Below are positions 8,595 to 19,028 of a DNA stretch of 64,000 nucleotides, piece after piece. Both the position numbers and the translations under genes were made by a program. The notes beneath the pieces were generated by a model. The model searched no databases. It had not been told where the DNA came from and was given only the letters and a program-made list of their open reading frames with translations. Numbering within the stretch: the stretch's first letter is position 1; the number at the start of each line of letters is the position of its first letter. Source of the stretch: an uncultured Bryobacteraceae bacterium (lineage in GTDB: Bacteria; Acidobacteriota; Terriglobia; Bryobacterales; Bryobacteraceae); assembly GCA_937920635.1 (NCBI GenBank), contig CAKZUE010000026.1:62001-126000 (forward strand), read 5' to 3'.

Positions 8595-9170
8595 TCAATG
8601 GCCGAGCGCGATCAGGATCTTCTCGGAAATCTCTTCCACCAGCGCCGGCAGGCTCCGGTCCAGCGCCAGCGTGACGGCGGCGCGCACCGCCTCCGGGTCG
8701 ATTTCCGGCTTTGCCGGCGGCGCAGCGCCCGCCCGCGGCGGCTCCGGCGGGGGCGGTTCGGGGACGCTCTCGGCGAACAGCCCGCGGGCGAAGCGCGCGC
8801 GGTCGATCAGCGGACGGACCGTGTCCAGCACCACCGAGGCTTCAAAAGGCTTCTTGAGCACGGCGTCGCAGCCGGCGCGCCGCGCTTCTTCCTCGTCCAC
8901 GGGCTCGAGCAGCCCGGCGATGAGCACGACGCCCGCATGGCGGTGCGTCTCATGCCGCTTGATGTAGCGGCACAGCTCGTAGCCGGAGCGCTGCGGCAGG
9001 AACACGTCGGCCAGCACCAGATCCGGCTGCACCTCGTCGAGCCGCGCGATGGCCTCGCCGCCGTCGACCACCGTCACCACCTCGTAGCCTTCTTCGCGGA
9101 GGATGCGCTCGCCCATCCGCTGGGCATGCGGACTGTCGTCGGCCAGCAGCACGCGCACGGGAACAGGCAC
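8595..9170 (-). CDS. Single-domain response regulator with C-terminal helical extension
   Basis: 191 residues. The receiver domain occupies about residues 4-122: VLLADDSPHAQRM gives the acidic pocket, LVLADVFLP the phospho-Asp, and VLKKPF the conserved beta-5 Lys. A Pro/Ala-rich linker follows, then a short helical tail (VRAAVTLALDRSLPALVEEI) with no DNA-binding or enzymatic output domain. Start codon is GTG, four bases after the bamD stop, implying co-transcription. No partner kinase is adjacent. Confidence 0.83.
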   Translation of the reverse strand: MPVPVRVLLADDSPHAQRMGERILREEGYEVVTVVDGGEAIARLDEVQPDLVLADVFLPQRSGYELCRYIKRHETHRHAGVVLIAGLLEPVDEEEARRAGCDAVLKKPFEASVVLDTVRPLIDRARFARGLFAESVPEPPPPEPPRAGAAPPAKPEIDPEAVRAAVTLALDRSLPALVEEISEKILIALGH

Positions 9171-9174
9171 GAGG

Positions 9175-10407
9175 CTACTTTTTCTCCTTGCCGTTCGGCT
9201 TCGCCTTCGTGGCGGCCTTTCCCTTCTTCGAGTTCTTCCCGTCCTGCGTGGCGGGCGCTGCCGCAGGGGGCTGAGCCGCCCCGCCGCCGGGCTGCGCGCC
9301 GGCAGCGGCGCCGCCCTGCTGCGCTCCCTGCCGCGCGTCGGGCAGCGTGTCGAGCGCCGTGCTCGAAGCCGGAGTCTCCGTCGAGATGGTCACATCGGTC
9401 ACCCCACCCTCGCCGCCGGTGACAGCCAGCACATTTGGCGGAGTCGTGGGCCGGAGGCGTTCCATCGCAGGCTGTCCGCTCTTGGCCGCGCGGCTCATGT
9501 CGGGCGACTTCGAAAACGGCCCCCACATTCTCGCCAGCAGGCCCTTCCTGCCGGCGTTCTCCAGTTCGTATTTCATCCGCGCGTAGGCCACCGGGTCGGG
9601 CTCGGGGATGTCAGCCTCCATCTCTTCCAGCTTGCTTTTGGCCTGCTCCACCAGCGGGCTGAGCGGATACTCGCGCACGATGCGCTGGAGGCTTGCGATG
9701 CCCTTCTGGCGGAAGCGCGGCCCCATGCGCAGGTAGCTGTCGCCCAGCCGCCACAGCGCCTGATCGGCGCCGCTGTAAAGCGGATAGTGATCCGTCAGCG
9801 CCTGGAGGCGGTTGGATGCCGCGCTCAGCGAGCCCTTCTGGTGGTAGAACGCTCCCACGCGGAACTCGCCTTCGCTGAGCACTTCCTGGATCTCCCGCAG
9901 CTTCTGCGCCGCCATCGGCGCGAAGCGCGAATTGGGGAACTGCGTCAGCACCTGACGGCACTCCTCTTCGGCGCGCAGCGCGTGCGTCGAATCGCGGTCG
10001 GGCTTCTCCATCTGCCGGTAGTGGATGTCGCAGATCTTCATCTGGGCCTCGGCGGATTCTTCCAGCGTCGGGTAGAACAGGATGAAGTCCTTGTACTCGG
10101 CCTCGGCCTGAGCCAGCGCGTGCGAACCGCCCTCGCGCATCCAGGAGTCGGCGATGGCGAGCTTCGCCTTCGGCAGGAACTCCGACGCGTCGTAGGTGTT
10201 CATCAACGTGTTCAGCGTGAGCCGCGCCACCTCGTAACGGCCCTTTTCGATGTCCCTGACCGCCTTGTCAAACAGGATCTTGTCCGGCTGCTGCGTGTCC
10301 TGCGTGATGGGGTTCTCGTACTTCTTGCCCCGGCAGCCTCCCGCCAGGAGCAAGCCAGCCAGTACGGCGGCGGTCCAGCATGCCTGCCGTGTGCGGTGTC
10401 CGTTCAT
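9175..10407 (-). CDS. bamD: Outer-membrane assembly lipoprotein BamD
   Basis: The lipoprotein component of the BAM complex that inserts beta-barrel proteins into the outer membrane. A signal sequence ends in LLLAGGC, a relaxed lipobox with the Cys near residue 23. TPR-like helical pairs follow (DPxxLF-type opening DKILFDKAVRDIEKGRYEVA, then YKDFILFYPTLEESAEA). The protein has 410 residues, clearly longer than the roughly 245 of E. coli BamD; the extra is a low-complexity Pro/Gly/Ala/Gln-rich C-terminus ending in a Lys-rich tail. Start at 10407 places the signal peptide correctly; an upstream in-frame ATG at 10461 would overlap rpe. Confidence 0.88.
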   Translation of the reverse strand: MNGHRTRQACWTAAVLAGLLLAGGCRGKKYENPITQDTQQPDKILFDKAVRDIEKGRYEVARLTLNTLMNTYDASEFLPKAKLAIADSWMREGGSHALAQAEAEYKDFILFYPTLEESAEAQMKICDIHYRQMEKPDRDSTHALRAEEECRQVLTQFPNSRFAPMAAQKLREIQEVLSEGEFRVGAFYHQKGSLSAASNRLQALTDHYPLYSGADQALWRLGDSYLRMGPRFRQKGIASLQRIVREYPLSPLVEQAKSKLEEMEADIPEPDPVAYARMKYELENAGRKGLLARMWGPFSKSPDMSRAAKSGQPAMERLRPTTPPNVLAVTGGEGGVTDVTISTETPASSTALDTLPDARQGAQQGGAAAGAQPGGGAAQPPAAAPATQDGKNSKKGKAATKAKPNGKEKK

Positions 10408-10453
10408 CTTCGGCTTCACCTCTGCATTCCAGATTCGCTCGGCGCGTCCTGCC

Positions 10454-11128
10454 TCAGGCACGGCGGGCCAGAGCGTTCTCAGCCGCCTGCCGCATGGCCG
10501 CCATGGCCTGTGCGGGATCGGCCGCGCCCAGGACGCTCGTGCCGGCGACCACCCAGTCGACGCCGGCCTCTGCCACCATACCTACATTATCTACTGTCAC
10601 GCCGCCGTCGATCTCGATGGCGAACCCGAGCCCCAGCCGCGCCCGCTGTTCGCGCAGCGCCCGCGCCTTGTCGAGAACATACGGGATGAGCTTCTGCCCG
10701 CCGTAGCCGGGATTCACGCTCATCAGCAGGACGTAGTCCACCAGCGGCAGCACGTGTTCGAGCGCGGAAACGGGCGTCGCCGGATTCAGCACCACGCCGG
10801 CGCGCGCCCCCTCCGCCTGGATGGCGCGGATCGTCCGGTCGATGTGCGGGCACGCTTCCACATGCACCGAGACCAGATCCGCGCCCGCTTCCACAAAGCG
10901 CGGCGCGTAGGAGTCGGCGTCCGTGATCATCAGGTGCGCGTCGAACTGAAGCCGCGTCTTCTTGCGCAACGACTCGAGCACTGGCAGCCCGAAAGAGATG
11001 TTCGGCACAAAGTGGCCGTCCATCACGTCGAAATGCAGCATCCGCGCGCCGCCCGCGGCCACCTGTTCCAGCTGCTCTCCGATGCGCGCGAAATCGGCCG
11101 CCAGCAGGGAGGGAAGGATCTCGATCAT
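10454..11128 (-). CDS. rpe: Ribulose-phosphate 3-epimerase
   Basis: Interconverts ribulose-5-phosphate and xylulose-5-phosphate in the pentose phosphate pathway. The 224-residue TIM barrel shows ILPSLLAADF at the N-terminus, HFDVMDGHFVPN (metal ligands His and Asp), FDAHLMI, MSVNPGYGGQK and EIDGGV, the complete Rpe motif set. It lies between rsmB (12 bases upstream) and bamD (46 bases downstream) on the same strand. Confidence 0.96.
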   Translation of the reverse strand: MIEILPSLLAADFARIGEQLEQVAAGGARMLHFDVMDGHFVPNISFGLPVLESLRKKTRLQFDAHLMITDADSYAPRFVEAGADLVSVHVEACPHIDRTIRAIQAEGARAGVVLNPATPVSALEHVLPLVDYVLLMSVNPGYGGQKLIPYVLDKARALREQRARLGLGFAIEIDGGVTVDNVGMVAEAGVDWVVAGTSVLGAADPAQAMAAMRQAAENALARRA

Positions 11129-11140
11129 GGGCAGGCACTC

Positions 11141-12193
11141 TCACTCTATCACGGCGGCGAAAAAGCCATCGCCACGGTCGCGGCCCGGCACGCGCAGCGC
11201 CATGCGTTTCACGCGCCCGCCGGCGGCGCGCCCGACCACGTGCTCGTTCTCTTCCGGCTCAAGTGAGCAGGTGGAATAGACGAGCCGGCCACCAGGCTTC
11301 AGACACCTCATCGCCTCGCGCAGGATCGCCTCCTGCCGCTGCGACTGCCGTGCGATCTCCTCCTGGGTGACGCGCCACCGGATCTCCGGATTGCGTCCCA
11401 GCGTGCCCGTGCCCGTGCAGGGCGCGTCCACCAGGATTTTGTCGAACACGGGCCGGAAGGGCAGTCCGCGCGCCGCGTCGGCCTGCACCCGCGGACACGG
11501 CGCCAGCAGGCCGCGCAGCCGCGTCCAACTGGTGTCGCAGGCCACCGCCCGCACGCCCGCCGACATCGCCTGGAGGGTCTTGTTTCCCGGCGCGGCGCAG
11601 ACATCCAGAAACAGCTCGCCCGGCCGCAGATCCAGCCAGGGCACAACCGACTGCGCGCCTTCATCCATCCGCCGCCCGTCCCGCACGCCCGGCGCCGGCT
11701 CCTCCAATGCCGCCAGCGCCGCCCGCCGCGCGTCGTCCTCGCCCAGCGTCCGCTTCCATTTTTCCAGCAGCCAGGCAGGCATCGAGTACTCCAGCGCTTC
11801 GTCGGGCCACCGGGCGGGCAGTTGCGGCAGACGCCGCAAGACGGCGTTGACGAAGCCTGCGGCGGACCGCAAACCCGCCTGCTTCACCAGCTCCACGCTG
11901 TCGTTCACCGCCGCGTGGCCCGGCACGCGCTCCAGAAACCTCAACTGAAACGCGCCCAGCCGCAGCGCCCGCAGCACGGCCGGGTCCAGCTTGTCGAGCG
12001 GCCGCGCCGAGGCGCGCCCGATCAGCCAGTCCAGTTGCGCCCGCCGCCGCAGCACGCCGTAAACGATCTGCGTCGCCAGAGCCGCGTCCCGGCTGTCCAG
12101 GCCGCGCAGGGCTTCCAGCAGGGCGATGTCGGACTTCGCGCCGCGCTCCACGCGCGCCAGCACATCAAACGCCGCTCGGCGGGCCGGGCTCAC
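11141..12193 (-). CDS. rsmB: RsmB-like 16S rRNA (cytosine-5) methyltransferase
   Basis: Expected to methylate a 16S rRNA cytosine using S-adenosylmethionine. The 350-residue protein has an N-terminal NusB-like helical domain (about residues 1-130) and a Rossmann methyltransferase domain. The latter has the SAM motif DVCAAPGNKT, the catalytic DAPCTGTGTL and the second Cys in YSTCSLEPEENE. It is somewhat shorter than E. coli RsmB (429 residues). The frame is open far upstream, but homology begins at VSPARRAAFDVL, so GTG 12193 is the start. This leaves only 18 bp to the divergent ttcA start. It probably heads the operon down to 7432. Confidence 0.88.
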   Translation of the reverse strand: MSPARRAAFDVLARVERGAKSDIALLEALRGLDSRDAALATQIVYGVLRRRAQLDWLIGRASARPLDKLDPAVLRALRLGAFQLRFLERVPGHAAVNDSVELVKQAGLRSAAGFVNAVLRRLPQLPARWPDEALEYSMPAWLLEKWKRTLGEDDARRAALAALEEPAPGVRDGRRMDEGAQSVVPWLDLRPGELFLDVCAAPGNKTLQAMSAGVRAVACDTSWTRLRGLLAPCPRVQADAARGLPFRPVFDKILVDAPCTGTGTLGRNPEIRWRVTQEEIARQSQRQEAILREAMRCLKPGGRLVYSTCSLEPEENEHVVGRAAGGRVKRMALRVPGRDRGDGFFAAVIE

Positions 12194-12199
12194 ACCCAA

Positions 12200-12205
12200 T
12201 ACAAT
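12200..12205 (+). promoter_or_regulatory. TACAAT -10 box for a probably leaderless ttcA
   Basis: TACAAT lies 6 bases before the TTG start codon of ttcA, inside the 18-bp gap to the divergent rsmB start. No ribosome-binding site can fit, so the transcript would begin at or next to the start codon. No clear -35 was seen. The same arrangement recurs at several other genes here. Confidence 0.5.
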
Positions 12206-12211
12206 AAAAGT

Positions 12212-13015
12212 TTGGAGCTCGAAAAAGCCATTTTGCGCAGGGTCGGGCAGGCCGTGGCGCGCTTCGGCATGATCCGCCCGGGCGACCGCGTCGCCGCCGG
12301 CTTCTCCGGCGGCAAGGATTCCTTCACGCTGCTCTCGGCCCTGCTGCTGCTTCAGAAGCGCGCTCCAGTGCGCTTCTCCGTCTGCGCCTTCACCATCGAT
12401 CAGGGCAAGTTCCTCGCCCCCGTGGAGCCGTTCCGCGAGTGGATGCGCGAGCACGGCGTGGAATGGACGTACCGCGTGGACAACCCATCGCTCCGGCTCC
12501 TTTCCGAGCAACCCGGTCACGGCTGCGACCTGTGCAGCCGCTTCCGCCGCCGCGCCGTCTACGCGCTGGCGCGCGAACTCGGCGCCAACGTGGTCGCCCT
12601 CGGCCACACCGCCGACGACCTGTGCGAGTCCTTTCTGCGCAACGCGATGTTCACGGGACGGCTGGCGGCGCTGCCTCCGGTGGCCTGGTCGCGCAAGCGG
12701 GAATTCCGCCTCATCCGGCCGCTGATCTATGTGACGGAAGATTTGACGCGCGCCTGGGCCGAATCCTCGGGCGCCCCCGTCATCCCCTGCGGCTGTTCGC
12801 TGAAGACAGGCACGGTGCGGCGCTCCCTGCGCAGCATGCTGGCAGAGTTGGAACAGGAGCACCCGCACCTGAAATCGACCTTGCTGAACGCGCTGGGCAA
12901 CGTGGAGGCCAGCCGCCTGCTCGACACGCGATTCTTCCAGCCCGAGGAGGAGGGGCAAGGCGCGCCCGCCGGATCCCTGCCTGTTTTGCATGACCCCGCA
13001 TTCACCGAGTTGTAA
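12212..13015 (+). CDS. ttcA: TtcA-like tRNA 2-thiocytidine(32) synthetase
   Basis: An ATP-pyrophosphatase-type tRNA thiolase of 267 residues. It has the PP-loop SGGKDS near residue 36, CDLC (near 107) and a third Cys in IPCGCS (near 193). Those cysteines are the ones that hold the iron-sulfur cluster in TtcA. GHTADD is also conserved. The TTG start at 12212 was chosen because the frame upstream is only the antisense of rsmB, homology starts at about ELEKAILRR, and a TACAAT box ends 6 bases upstream. TtcA versus a close TilS/TtuA-like relative is decided by the Cys pattern. Confidence 0.85.
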   Translation: MELEKAILRRVGQAVARFGMIRPGDRVAAGFSGGKDSFTLLSALLLLQKRAPVRFSVCAFTIDQGKFLAPVEPFREWMREHGVEWTYRVDNPSLRLLSEQPGHGCDLCSRFRRRAVYALARELGANVVALGHTADDLCESFLRNAMFTGRLAALPPVAWSRKREFRLIRPLIYVTEDLTRAWAESSGAPVIPCGCSLKTGTVRRSLRSMLAELEQEHPHLKSTLLNALGNVEASRLLDTRFFQPEEEGQGAPAGSLPVLHDPAFTEL

Positions 13016-13026
13016 TTCAATCGGCG

Positions 13027-13057
13027 TTGACTCCGTGCACGAGGCATCTGCGATAAT
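13027..13057 (+). promoter_or_regulatory. Candidate promoter of the phosphate gene cluster
   Basis: TTGACT at 13027-13032 and GATAAT at 13052-13057 with a 19-bp spacer precede the DUF47-PiT-kinase genes. The transcript would have a leader of about 50 bases containing a short GC-rich stem (GCCGC at 13079-13083 and GCGGC at 13091-13095). No clear PhoB box was found. Confidence 0.5.
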
Positions 13058-13114
13058 TCGGTTTCCAGTTCAGGAGGACGCCGCTCAGCGGGCGGCGCAG
13101 CGTCAGGAACGCGT

Positions 13115-13729
13115 ATGAGACTTCTACCGCGGACCGAGAAGTTCTTTCACTTTTTCATTGAACAGGCCGACCTCATCCAACAGGCGGCGGTGATCTTCCG
13201 CAAGGCTGTCGAGAATGGCGCCGGCTCGCTGCACGAAGCCGAAGTGGCGATCGCGCGGCTGGAGCAGAAGGGCGACGAGATCATCCATGAGGTGTTCACG
13301 CGGCTCAACCAGACCTTCATCACGCCGCTGGATCCCGAGGACATCCACTCGCTGGCATCCCACATGGACGATGTTCTGGACGCCATGGAGGAGGCGGCTC
13401 ACCGGATCGTCGCTTACAAGATTGATTGCATTCCTCCTGCCGTCGTCCAGGTCGCGCACATCCTGGAGAACTGCGCCGGCGTGCTTCAGAAGGCCTTCGC
13501 CGCGCTGGCGGAAGACAAGCCTCTGCTGGAGCACGCGATCGAGATCAACCGCCTGGAGGACCAGGCCGATCACCTGATCCGCGCCGCCATCGCGGACCTG
13601 TTCGAGACGGAGAGAGACCCGATCACCCTGATCAAGCTCAAGGAGATCTACGAATACCTGGAATTGGCCACGGATTACTGCGAAGACGTCGCCGACGCGC
13701 TCCAGAACGTGATTGTGAAGAATGGCTGA
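13115..13729 (+). CDS. DUF47 (PhoU-like) family protein
   Basis: A 204-residue, all-helical cytoplasmic protein of the DUF47/TIGR00153 family, distantly related to PhoU. Visible family features are the N-terminal RTEKFFHFFIEQADLIQQAA, the acidic HxxExxGDEIIHE-type segment (VAIARLEQKGDEIIHEVF) and EDQADHLIRAAI. Family members are usually encoded next to PiT phosphate permeases and are thought to regulate them; here the permease gene follows 9 bases downstream. AGGA 6 bases upstream supports the ATG start. Confidence 0.92.
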   Translation: MRLLPRTEKFFHFFIEQADLIQQAAVIFRKAVENGAGSLHEAEVAIARLEQKGDEIIHEVFTRLNQTFITPLDPEDIHSLASHMDDVLDAMEEAAHRIVAYKIDCIPPAVVQVAHILENCAGVLQKAFAALAEDKPLLEHAIEINRLEDQADHLIRAAIADLFETERDPITLIKLKEIYEYLELATDYCEDVADALQNVIVKNG

Positions 13730-13738
13730 ACCCGGGTC

Positions 13739-14779
13739 ATGGACTCCGCTCTGCTGCTGGTCTCATTCATCATCCTGGTAGCGCTTGTTTTTGACTTCAT
13801 CAACGGCTTCCATGACGCGGCCAACTCGGTGGCCACGATTGTGGCCACGCGGGTCCTGTCGCCCTTCCAGGCCGTATTGTGGGCGGCCTTCTGGAACTTT
13901 ATCGCGGCGGTGCCGCTGCTGTTCTTCCACGAGGCGGGTGTGGCCAAGACGGTCGGCGCCGGCATGGTGGACATCCGGCTGGTGACTGAAATCGTCGTTC
14001 TCGGAGGTCTCATCGGTGCGATCTTCTGGAACCTGTTCACCTGGTATTACGGTCTCCCGTCCAGCTCGTCGCACGCGCTGATCGGCGGCTACGCCGGCGC
14101 CACGATGGCGAAAGTGGCGGCGACGCGCGGCTTGGGCTCCACGCTGGATGCTATCATCCCCTCCGGCTGGGTCTCCACGGTGGCGTTCATTTTCATCGCT
14201 CCGATGATCGGGCTTGTGCTGGGATATGTGTTGATGGTGGCCGTGTTCTGGATGTTCCGCCACAGCTCGCCGCGGCGCATGGACATCTGGTTCCGCCGGC
14301 TCCAGCTTGTCAGCTCCGGCCTGTTCAGCTATTCGCACGGCGCCAACGACGCGCAGAAGACGATGGGCATCATCACCAGCGTGCTGGTTGCCGCCGGATA
14401 TCTGAAAGAATTCGACGTGCAGTGGTGGGTGGTGCTTTCAGCGCACGCAGCCATCGCGCTGGGCACGATGAGCGGAGGCTGGCGGATCGTGCACACCATG
14501 GGCGCGCGTCTGACGCGGCTGAAGCCCCGCAGCGGCTTCTGCGCGGAGACCGCCGGCGCCATTGCCATTCTCTTCCCGACCTACCTGAAGGTGCCCGTTT
14601 CCACCACTCACGTCATCACCGGCGCCATCGCCGGCGTGGGATCCATCCAGCGCCTGAAGGCTGTCCGCTGGGGGCTGGCGACGGATATTCTGTGGGCCTG
14701 GGTGCTCACCATCCCGATGTCAGCGCTGGTCGGCGCCTTCAGTTTCCTCCTCCTTTTCTGGCTGACTGGACGGGCTTGA
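13739..14779 (+). CDS. pit: PiT-family inorganic phosphate permease
   Basis: A 346-residue, roughly ten-helix membrane protein that imports phosphate with a cation. It carries the two PiT signature motifs: near the N-terminus FINGFHDAANSVATIVATR, and in the second half FSYSHGANDAQKTMGII plus PVSTTHVITGAI. Together these give the inverted-repeat topology of the family. It is cotranscribed with the DUF47 gene and is followed 4 bases later by a sensor kinase. Confidence 0.95.
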   Translation: MDSALLLVSFIILVALVFDFINGFHDAANSVATIVATRVLSPFQAVLWAAFWNFIAAVPLLFFHEAGVAKTVGAGMVDIRLVTEIVVLGGLIGAIFWNLFTWYYGLPSSSSHALIGGYAGATMAKVAATRGLGSTLDAIIPSGWVSTVAFIFIAPMIGLVLGYVLMVAVFWMFRHSSPRRMDIWFRRLQLVSSGLFSYSHGANDAQKTMGIITSVLVAAGYLKEFDVQWWVVLSAHAAIALGTMSGGWRIVHTMGARLTRLKPRSGFCAETAGAIAILFPTYLKVPVSTTHVITGAIAGVGSIQRLKAVRWGLATDILWAWVLTIPMSALVGAFSFLLLFWLTGRA

Positions 14780-14783
14780 CACC

Positions 14784-16559
<1,776 letters not shown>

Positions 16560-16626
16560 CAGCCGGGCTTGTGTGTTTTTCTCGCGCCGCAGGCCTTCCC
16601 ATGCCGCTCCGGGAGTTACCCTGAAA

Positions 16627-18222
16627 GTGTCCATGCGTCTCGGCATCGACTTCGGCACGACGCGGATCGTGGCGGCTGCGGCCGACCGCGGCAACTATCC
16701 CGTGGTCGCCTTTGAGTGCCCCGACGGCGCGGCGCGCGAGTGGGCGCCTCCGCTCGTCGCCATTCACGAAGGGCGGCGGCTGTACGGGTGGGACGCCTGG
16801 GCCGCGCAAGGCACGGAAGGCGTCACCGTGATCCGTTCCATCAAGCGCGTCCTGGCGTCGTCCGGCCCGGAGACGGTGGTCGATCTGGCCGGCCAGACCG
16901 TGCGGCTTGGAACCCTCCTTTCCGAGCTCCTGGCCTGGCTGAAAGACGCCCTCCTGAACCGGTCTTCGCTGCCGCGGCGCGGCGCCGACACGCTCGAGGT
17001 GCTGCTCGGCGTGCCCGCCAACGCCAATTCCAACCAGCGATTCCTCACCACCGAGAGCTTCCGCTCGGCCGGCTTCCGCGTGCTGGGCCTGCTCAATGAA
17101 CCTTCGGCCGCCAGCATCGAGTTTTCCCACCGGCTTGGGGCCGACGGGCACTCCGTTCCCCAGCGCATTCTCGTCTATGACCTGGGCGGAGGCACCTTCG
17201 ACGCTTCGCTGGTTTACCGCGACGGGCAGACTCATCTGGTCGAGGCCACGGAGAGCATCCCGACGCTGGGCGGCGACGATTTTGACGACGTGCTGGCCTC
17301 GCTGGCGCTGGAAAAAGCCGGGCTGGCCGCGGAGCGCGACGCGCTGTCGCAGGGCGAGGAGTTTCTGCTGCTGGAAGAGTGCCGCGAGAAAAAAGAGTCC
17401 CTGCACCCTAATACCCGCCGCCTCATGATCGATCTCGACCGCGTGCGCCCCGGCTGGCCGGTGGCTGCCGTGCCGGTTGCCGACTACTACGAGCAGCTCG
17501 TCCCGCTGGTGGACGAGACGCTCCACGCCACCGCGGACCTGCTCGACCGCGCCCCCGCGACGGCGCCGGTCACGCTGTACATCACCGGAGGCGCCAGCGA
17601 ACTGCCGCTGGTGAGCCGCATGCTGCGCGAGCGCTTCGGCCGCCGCGTCAAGCGCTCCGCTTACACGCGCGCCGCCACGGCCATCGGCCTGGCCATCCAG
17701 GCATCGGCCCATGCGCCGGTGGCCCTGCGCGAGCGCTTCACCCGCTTCTTCGGAGTCTGGCGCGAAGCCGAAGAGGGGCGGGTGATCGTCTTCGACCCGC
17801 TCTTCGAGCAGGGGCTCGAGCTGCCCGCGCCCGGCGCCCCTCCGCTCAGCCGCACGCGGCGCTACATGCCCGCTCACAACATCGGCCACTTCCGGTATCT
17901 GGAGTGCTCGCACCGCGGCTCCTCTGGCGAACCCGCCGGAGACGTCACCTCCTGGGATGAGATCCGTTTTCCCTTCGACCCCCGCCTGGCCATGGTGGCT
18001 GATCTCGACAAAGTGCCCGTGGAGCGCAGCCACGAAGCCGCACGCCAGTTGATTGAAGAGACCTACTCCGTGGATTCCAGCGGCGCCGTGACGGTCGTGA
18101 TCGCCAATCTCACCGCCGGCTACCGCCGCGAATACCGCCTGGGGCAGTGGGCCGCCGCCCAGAAAACCATCCGCCGCACGCAACCCTCCACCCGCGCCCG
18201 CAAGCGCGCCGCCTCCCGCTAG
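16627..18222 (+). CDS. Hsp70-family ATPase with short non-canonical C-terminal domain
   Basis: 531 residues. The actin-like nucleotide-binding domain (about 1-370) shows the phosphate-1 loop LGIDFGTTRIVAA, the NEPSAASIEF segment, the phosphate-2 loop VYDLGGGTFDASLV, and the adenosine motif YITGGASELP. The remaining 160 residues do not look like the DnaK substrate domain plus helical lid; they are mixed beta/basic and end in RARKRAASR. Start is GTG 16627 (GGGAG 11 bases upstream) or ATG 16633. No dnaJ or grpE is nearby. The client is unknown. The stop codon's last base is the first base of a palindromic repeat. Confidence 0.85.
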   Translation: MSMRLGIDFGTTRIVAAAADRGNYPVVAFECPDGAAREWAPPLVAIHEGRRLYGWDAWAAQGTEGVTVIRSIKRVLASSGPETVVDLAGQTVRLGTLLSELLAWLKDALLNRSSLPRRGADTLEVLLGVPANANSNQRFLTTESFRSAGFRVLGLLNEPSAASIEFSHRLGADGHSVPQRILVYDLGGGTFDASLVYRDGQTHLVEATESIPTLGGDDFDDVLASLALEKAGLAAERDALSQGEEFLLLEECREKKESLHPNTRRLMIDLDRVRPGWPVAAVPVADYYEQLVPLVDETLHATADLLDRAPATAPVTLYITGGASELPLVSRMLRERFGRRVKRSAYTRAATAIGLAIQASAHAPVALRERFTRFFGVWREAEEGRVIVFDPLFEQGLELPAPGAPPLSRTRRYMPAHNIGHFRYLECSHRGSSGEPAGDVTSWDEIRFPFDPRLAMVADLDKVPVERSHEAARQLIEETYSVDSSGAVTVVIANLTAGYRREYRLGQWAAAQKTIRRTQPSTRARKRAASR

Positions 18223-18261
18223 GAAAAACCGGGGACAGGCCCGCCTGGCACCACTTTTTGG
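18222..18261. repeat. Palindromic repeat copy A
   Basis: A 40-bp imperfect palindrome in the inverted orientation relative to copies B-D. Left arm GGAAAAACCGGGGACAGGC, two-base centre CC, right arm GCCTGGCACCACTTTTTGG. It begins at the last base of the Hsp70 stop codon and occupies the gap between that gene and the convergent nitroreductase, where it could also act as a transcription stop. Confidence 0.85.
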
Positions 18262-18346
18262 CCCCGCGAACCACCCGGCTGCGGCCAGTCTCGAACTGCG
18301 GAGTTCAGATCCCTGCTGCCGGCATGCATCGTCATTGCCTCGTTTC

Positions 18347-19003
18347 TTACGGCCGCCCTACTGGAATCAGATACAGCGGCTCCTCCTCGGCTGTCATGCG
18401 CAGAATTTTCTGCACCGCACCGTCGTCAAACGCACCAACGGGCACGCCGCCCAGCCCGAGCGCCACAGCCTGCAACATCACGTTCTGAGCCGCGTGGCCC
18501 GCCTCCATCCACGCGTACCGGACGCCCCGCTGCTGATACCGTCCGGTGATGCGCCTGAACACGGCTGCCAGCGCGATGGTCAGCGGCGCTTCGCGCACCC
18601 AGGCCTGTCCCAGCGCTGCTGACGCCAGCCTGCTCCGCAGATCGCCCTCCGCCAGGCGGATCAGATCATGACTGCCGTGACGGTACTTGTAGACGCCCGG
18701 CGGCAGCGCATCCACCCGCCCGGCGCACAGGAACGTCTCCAGCGGATACAGCGCACCGGCGCTCGGCGCCGTGCGGTAGCCGCCGCGCCCGGTGACGCCC
18801 TGCGCCGCCCACAGCAGTTGCGCCGCCTCCGCCAGCGTCACGGTGGCGCGGGAATACTGCCTCACCGAGCGGCGCAACAGGAGCGTGCGTTCCAGTGAGA
18901 CCGTCCCTTCCGTGCGCGCTTTGGGAAGATCGATCCGGTGCTGCTCCGCCGCCCTCAGGCTCTGTGAAAAACCCATCATGGCCATGAGGTCTCTGCGGTC
19001 CAT
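18347..19003 (-). CDS. SagB/ThcOx-type nitroreductase-fold dehydrogenase
   Basis: A 218-residue FMN-dependent nitroreductase-fold protein. RRSVRQYSRATVTLAEAAQLLWAAQ is the N-terminal signature, followed by RTAPSAGALYPLE, which is characteristic of the SagB/ThcOx branch, and by YAWMEAGHAAQNVMLQA. SagB enzymes oxidise azolines in peptide natural products, but many lone members have unknown substrates and no cyclodehydratase gene is nearby. The N-terminus starts MDRRDL and could be the remnant of a twin-arginine leader. A paralogue lies 25 bases upstream on the same strand. Confidence 0.83.
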   Translation of the reverse strand: MDRRDLMAMMGFSQSLRAAEQHRIDLPKARTEGTVSLERTLLLRRSVRQYSRATVTLAEAAQLLWAAQGVTGRGGYRTAPSAGALYPLETFLCAGRVDALPPGVYKYRHGSHDLIRLAEGDLRSRLASAALGQAWVREAPLTIALAAVFRRITGRYQQRGVRYAWMEAGHAAQNVMLQAVALGLGGVPVGAFDDGAVQKILRMTAEEEPLYLIPVGRP

Positions 19004-19028
19004 GGGACGCCCCCCGCAAGAGAGCTGC

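Noticed and set aside
8256-10689. Long plus-strand frames across yajQ, the response regulator and bamD
   Set aside because: All are His/Arg-rich antisense frames of clearly identified minus-strand genes.
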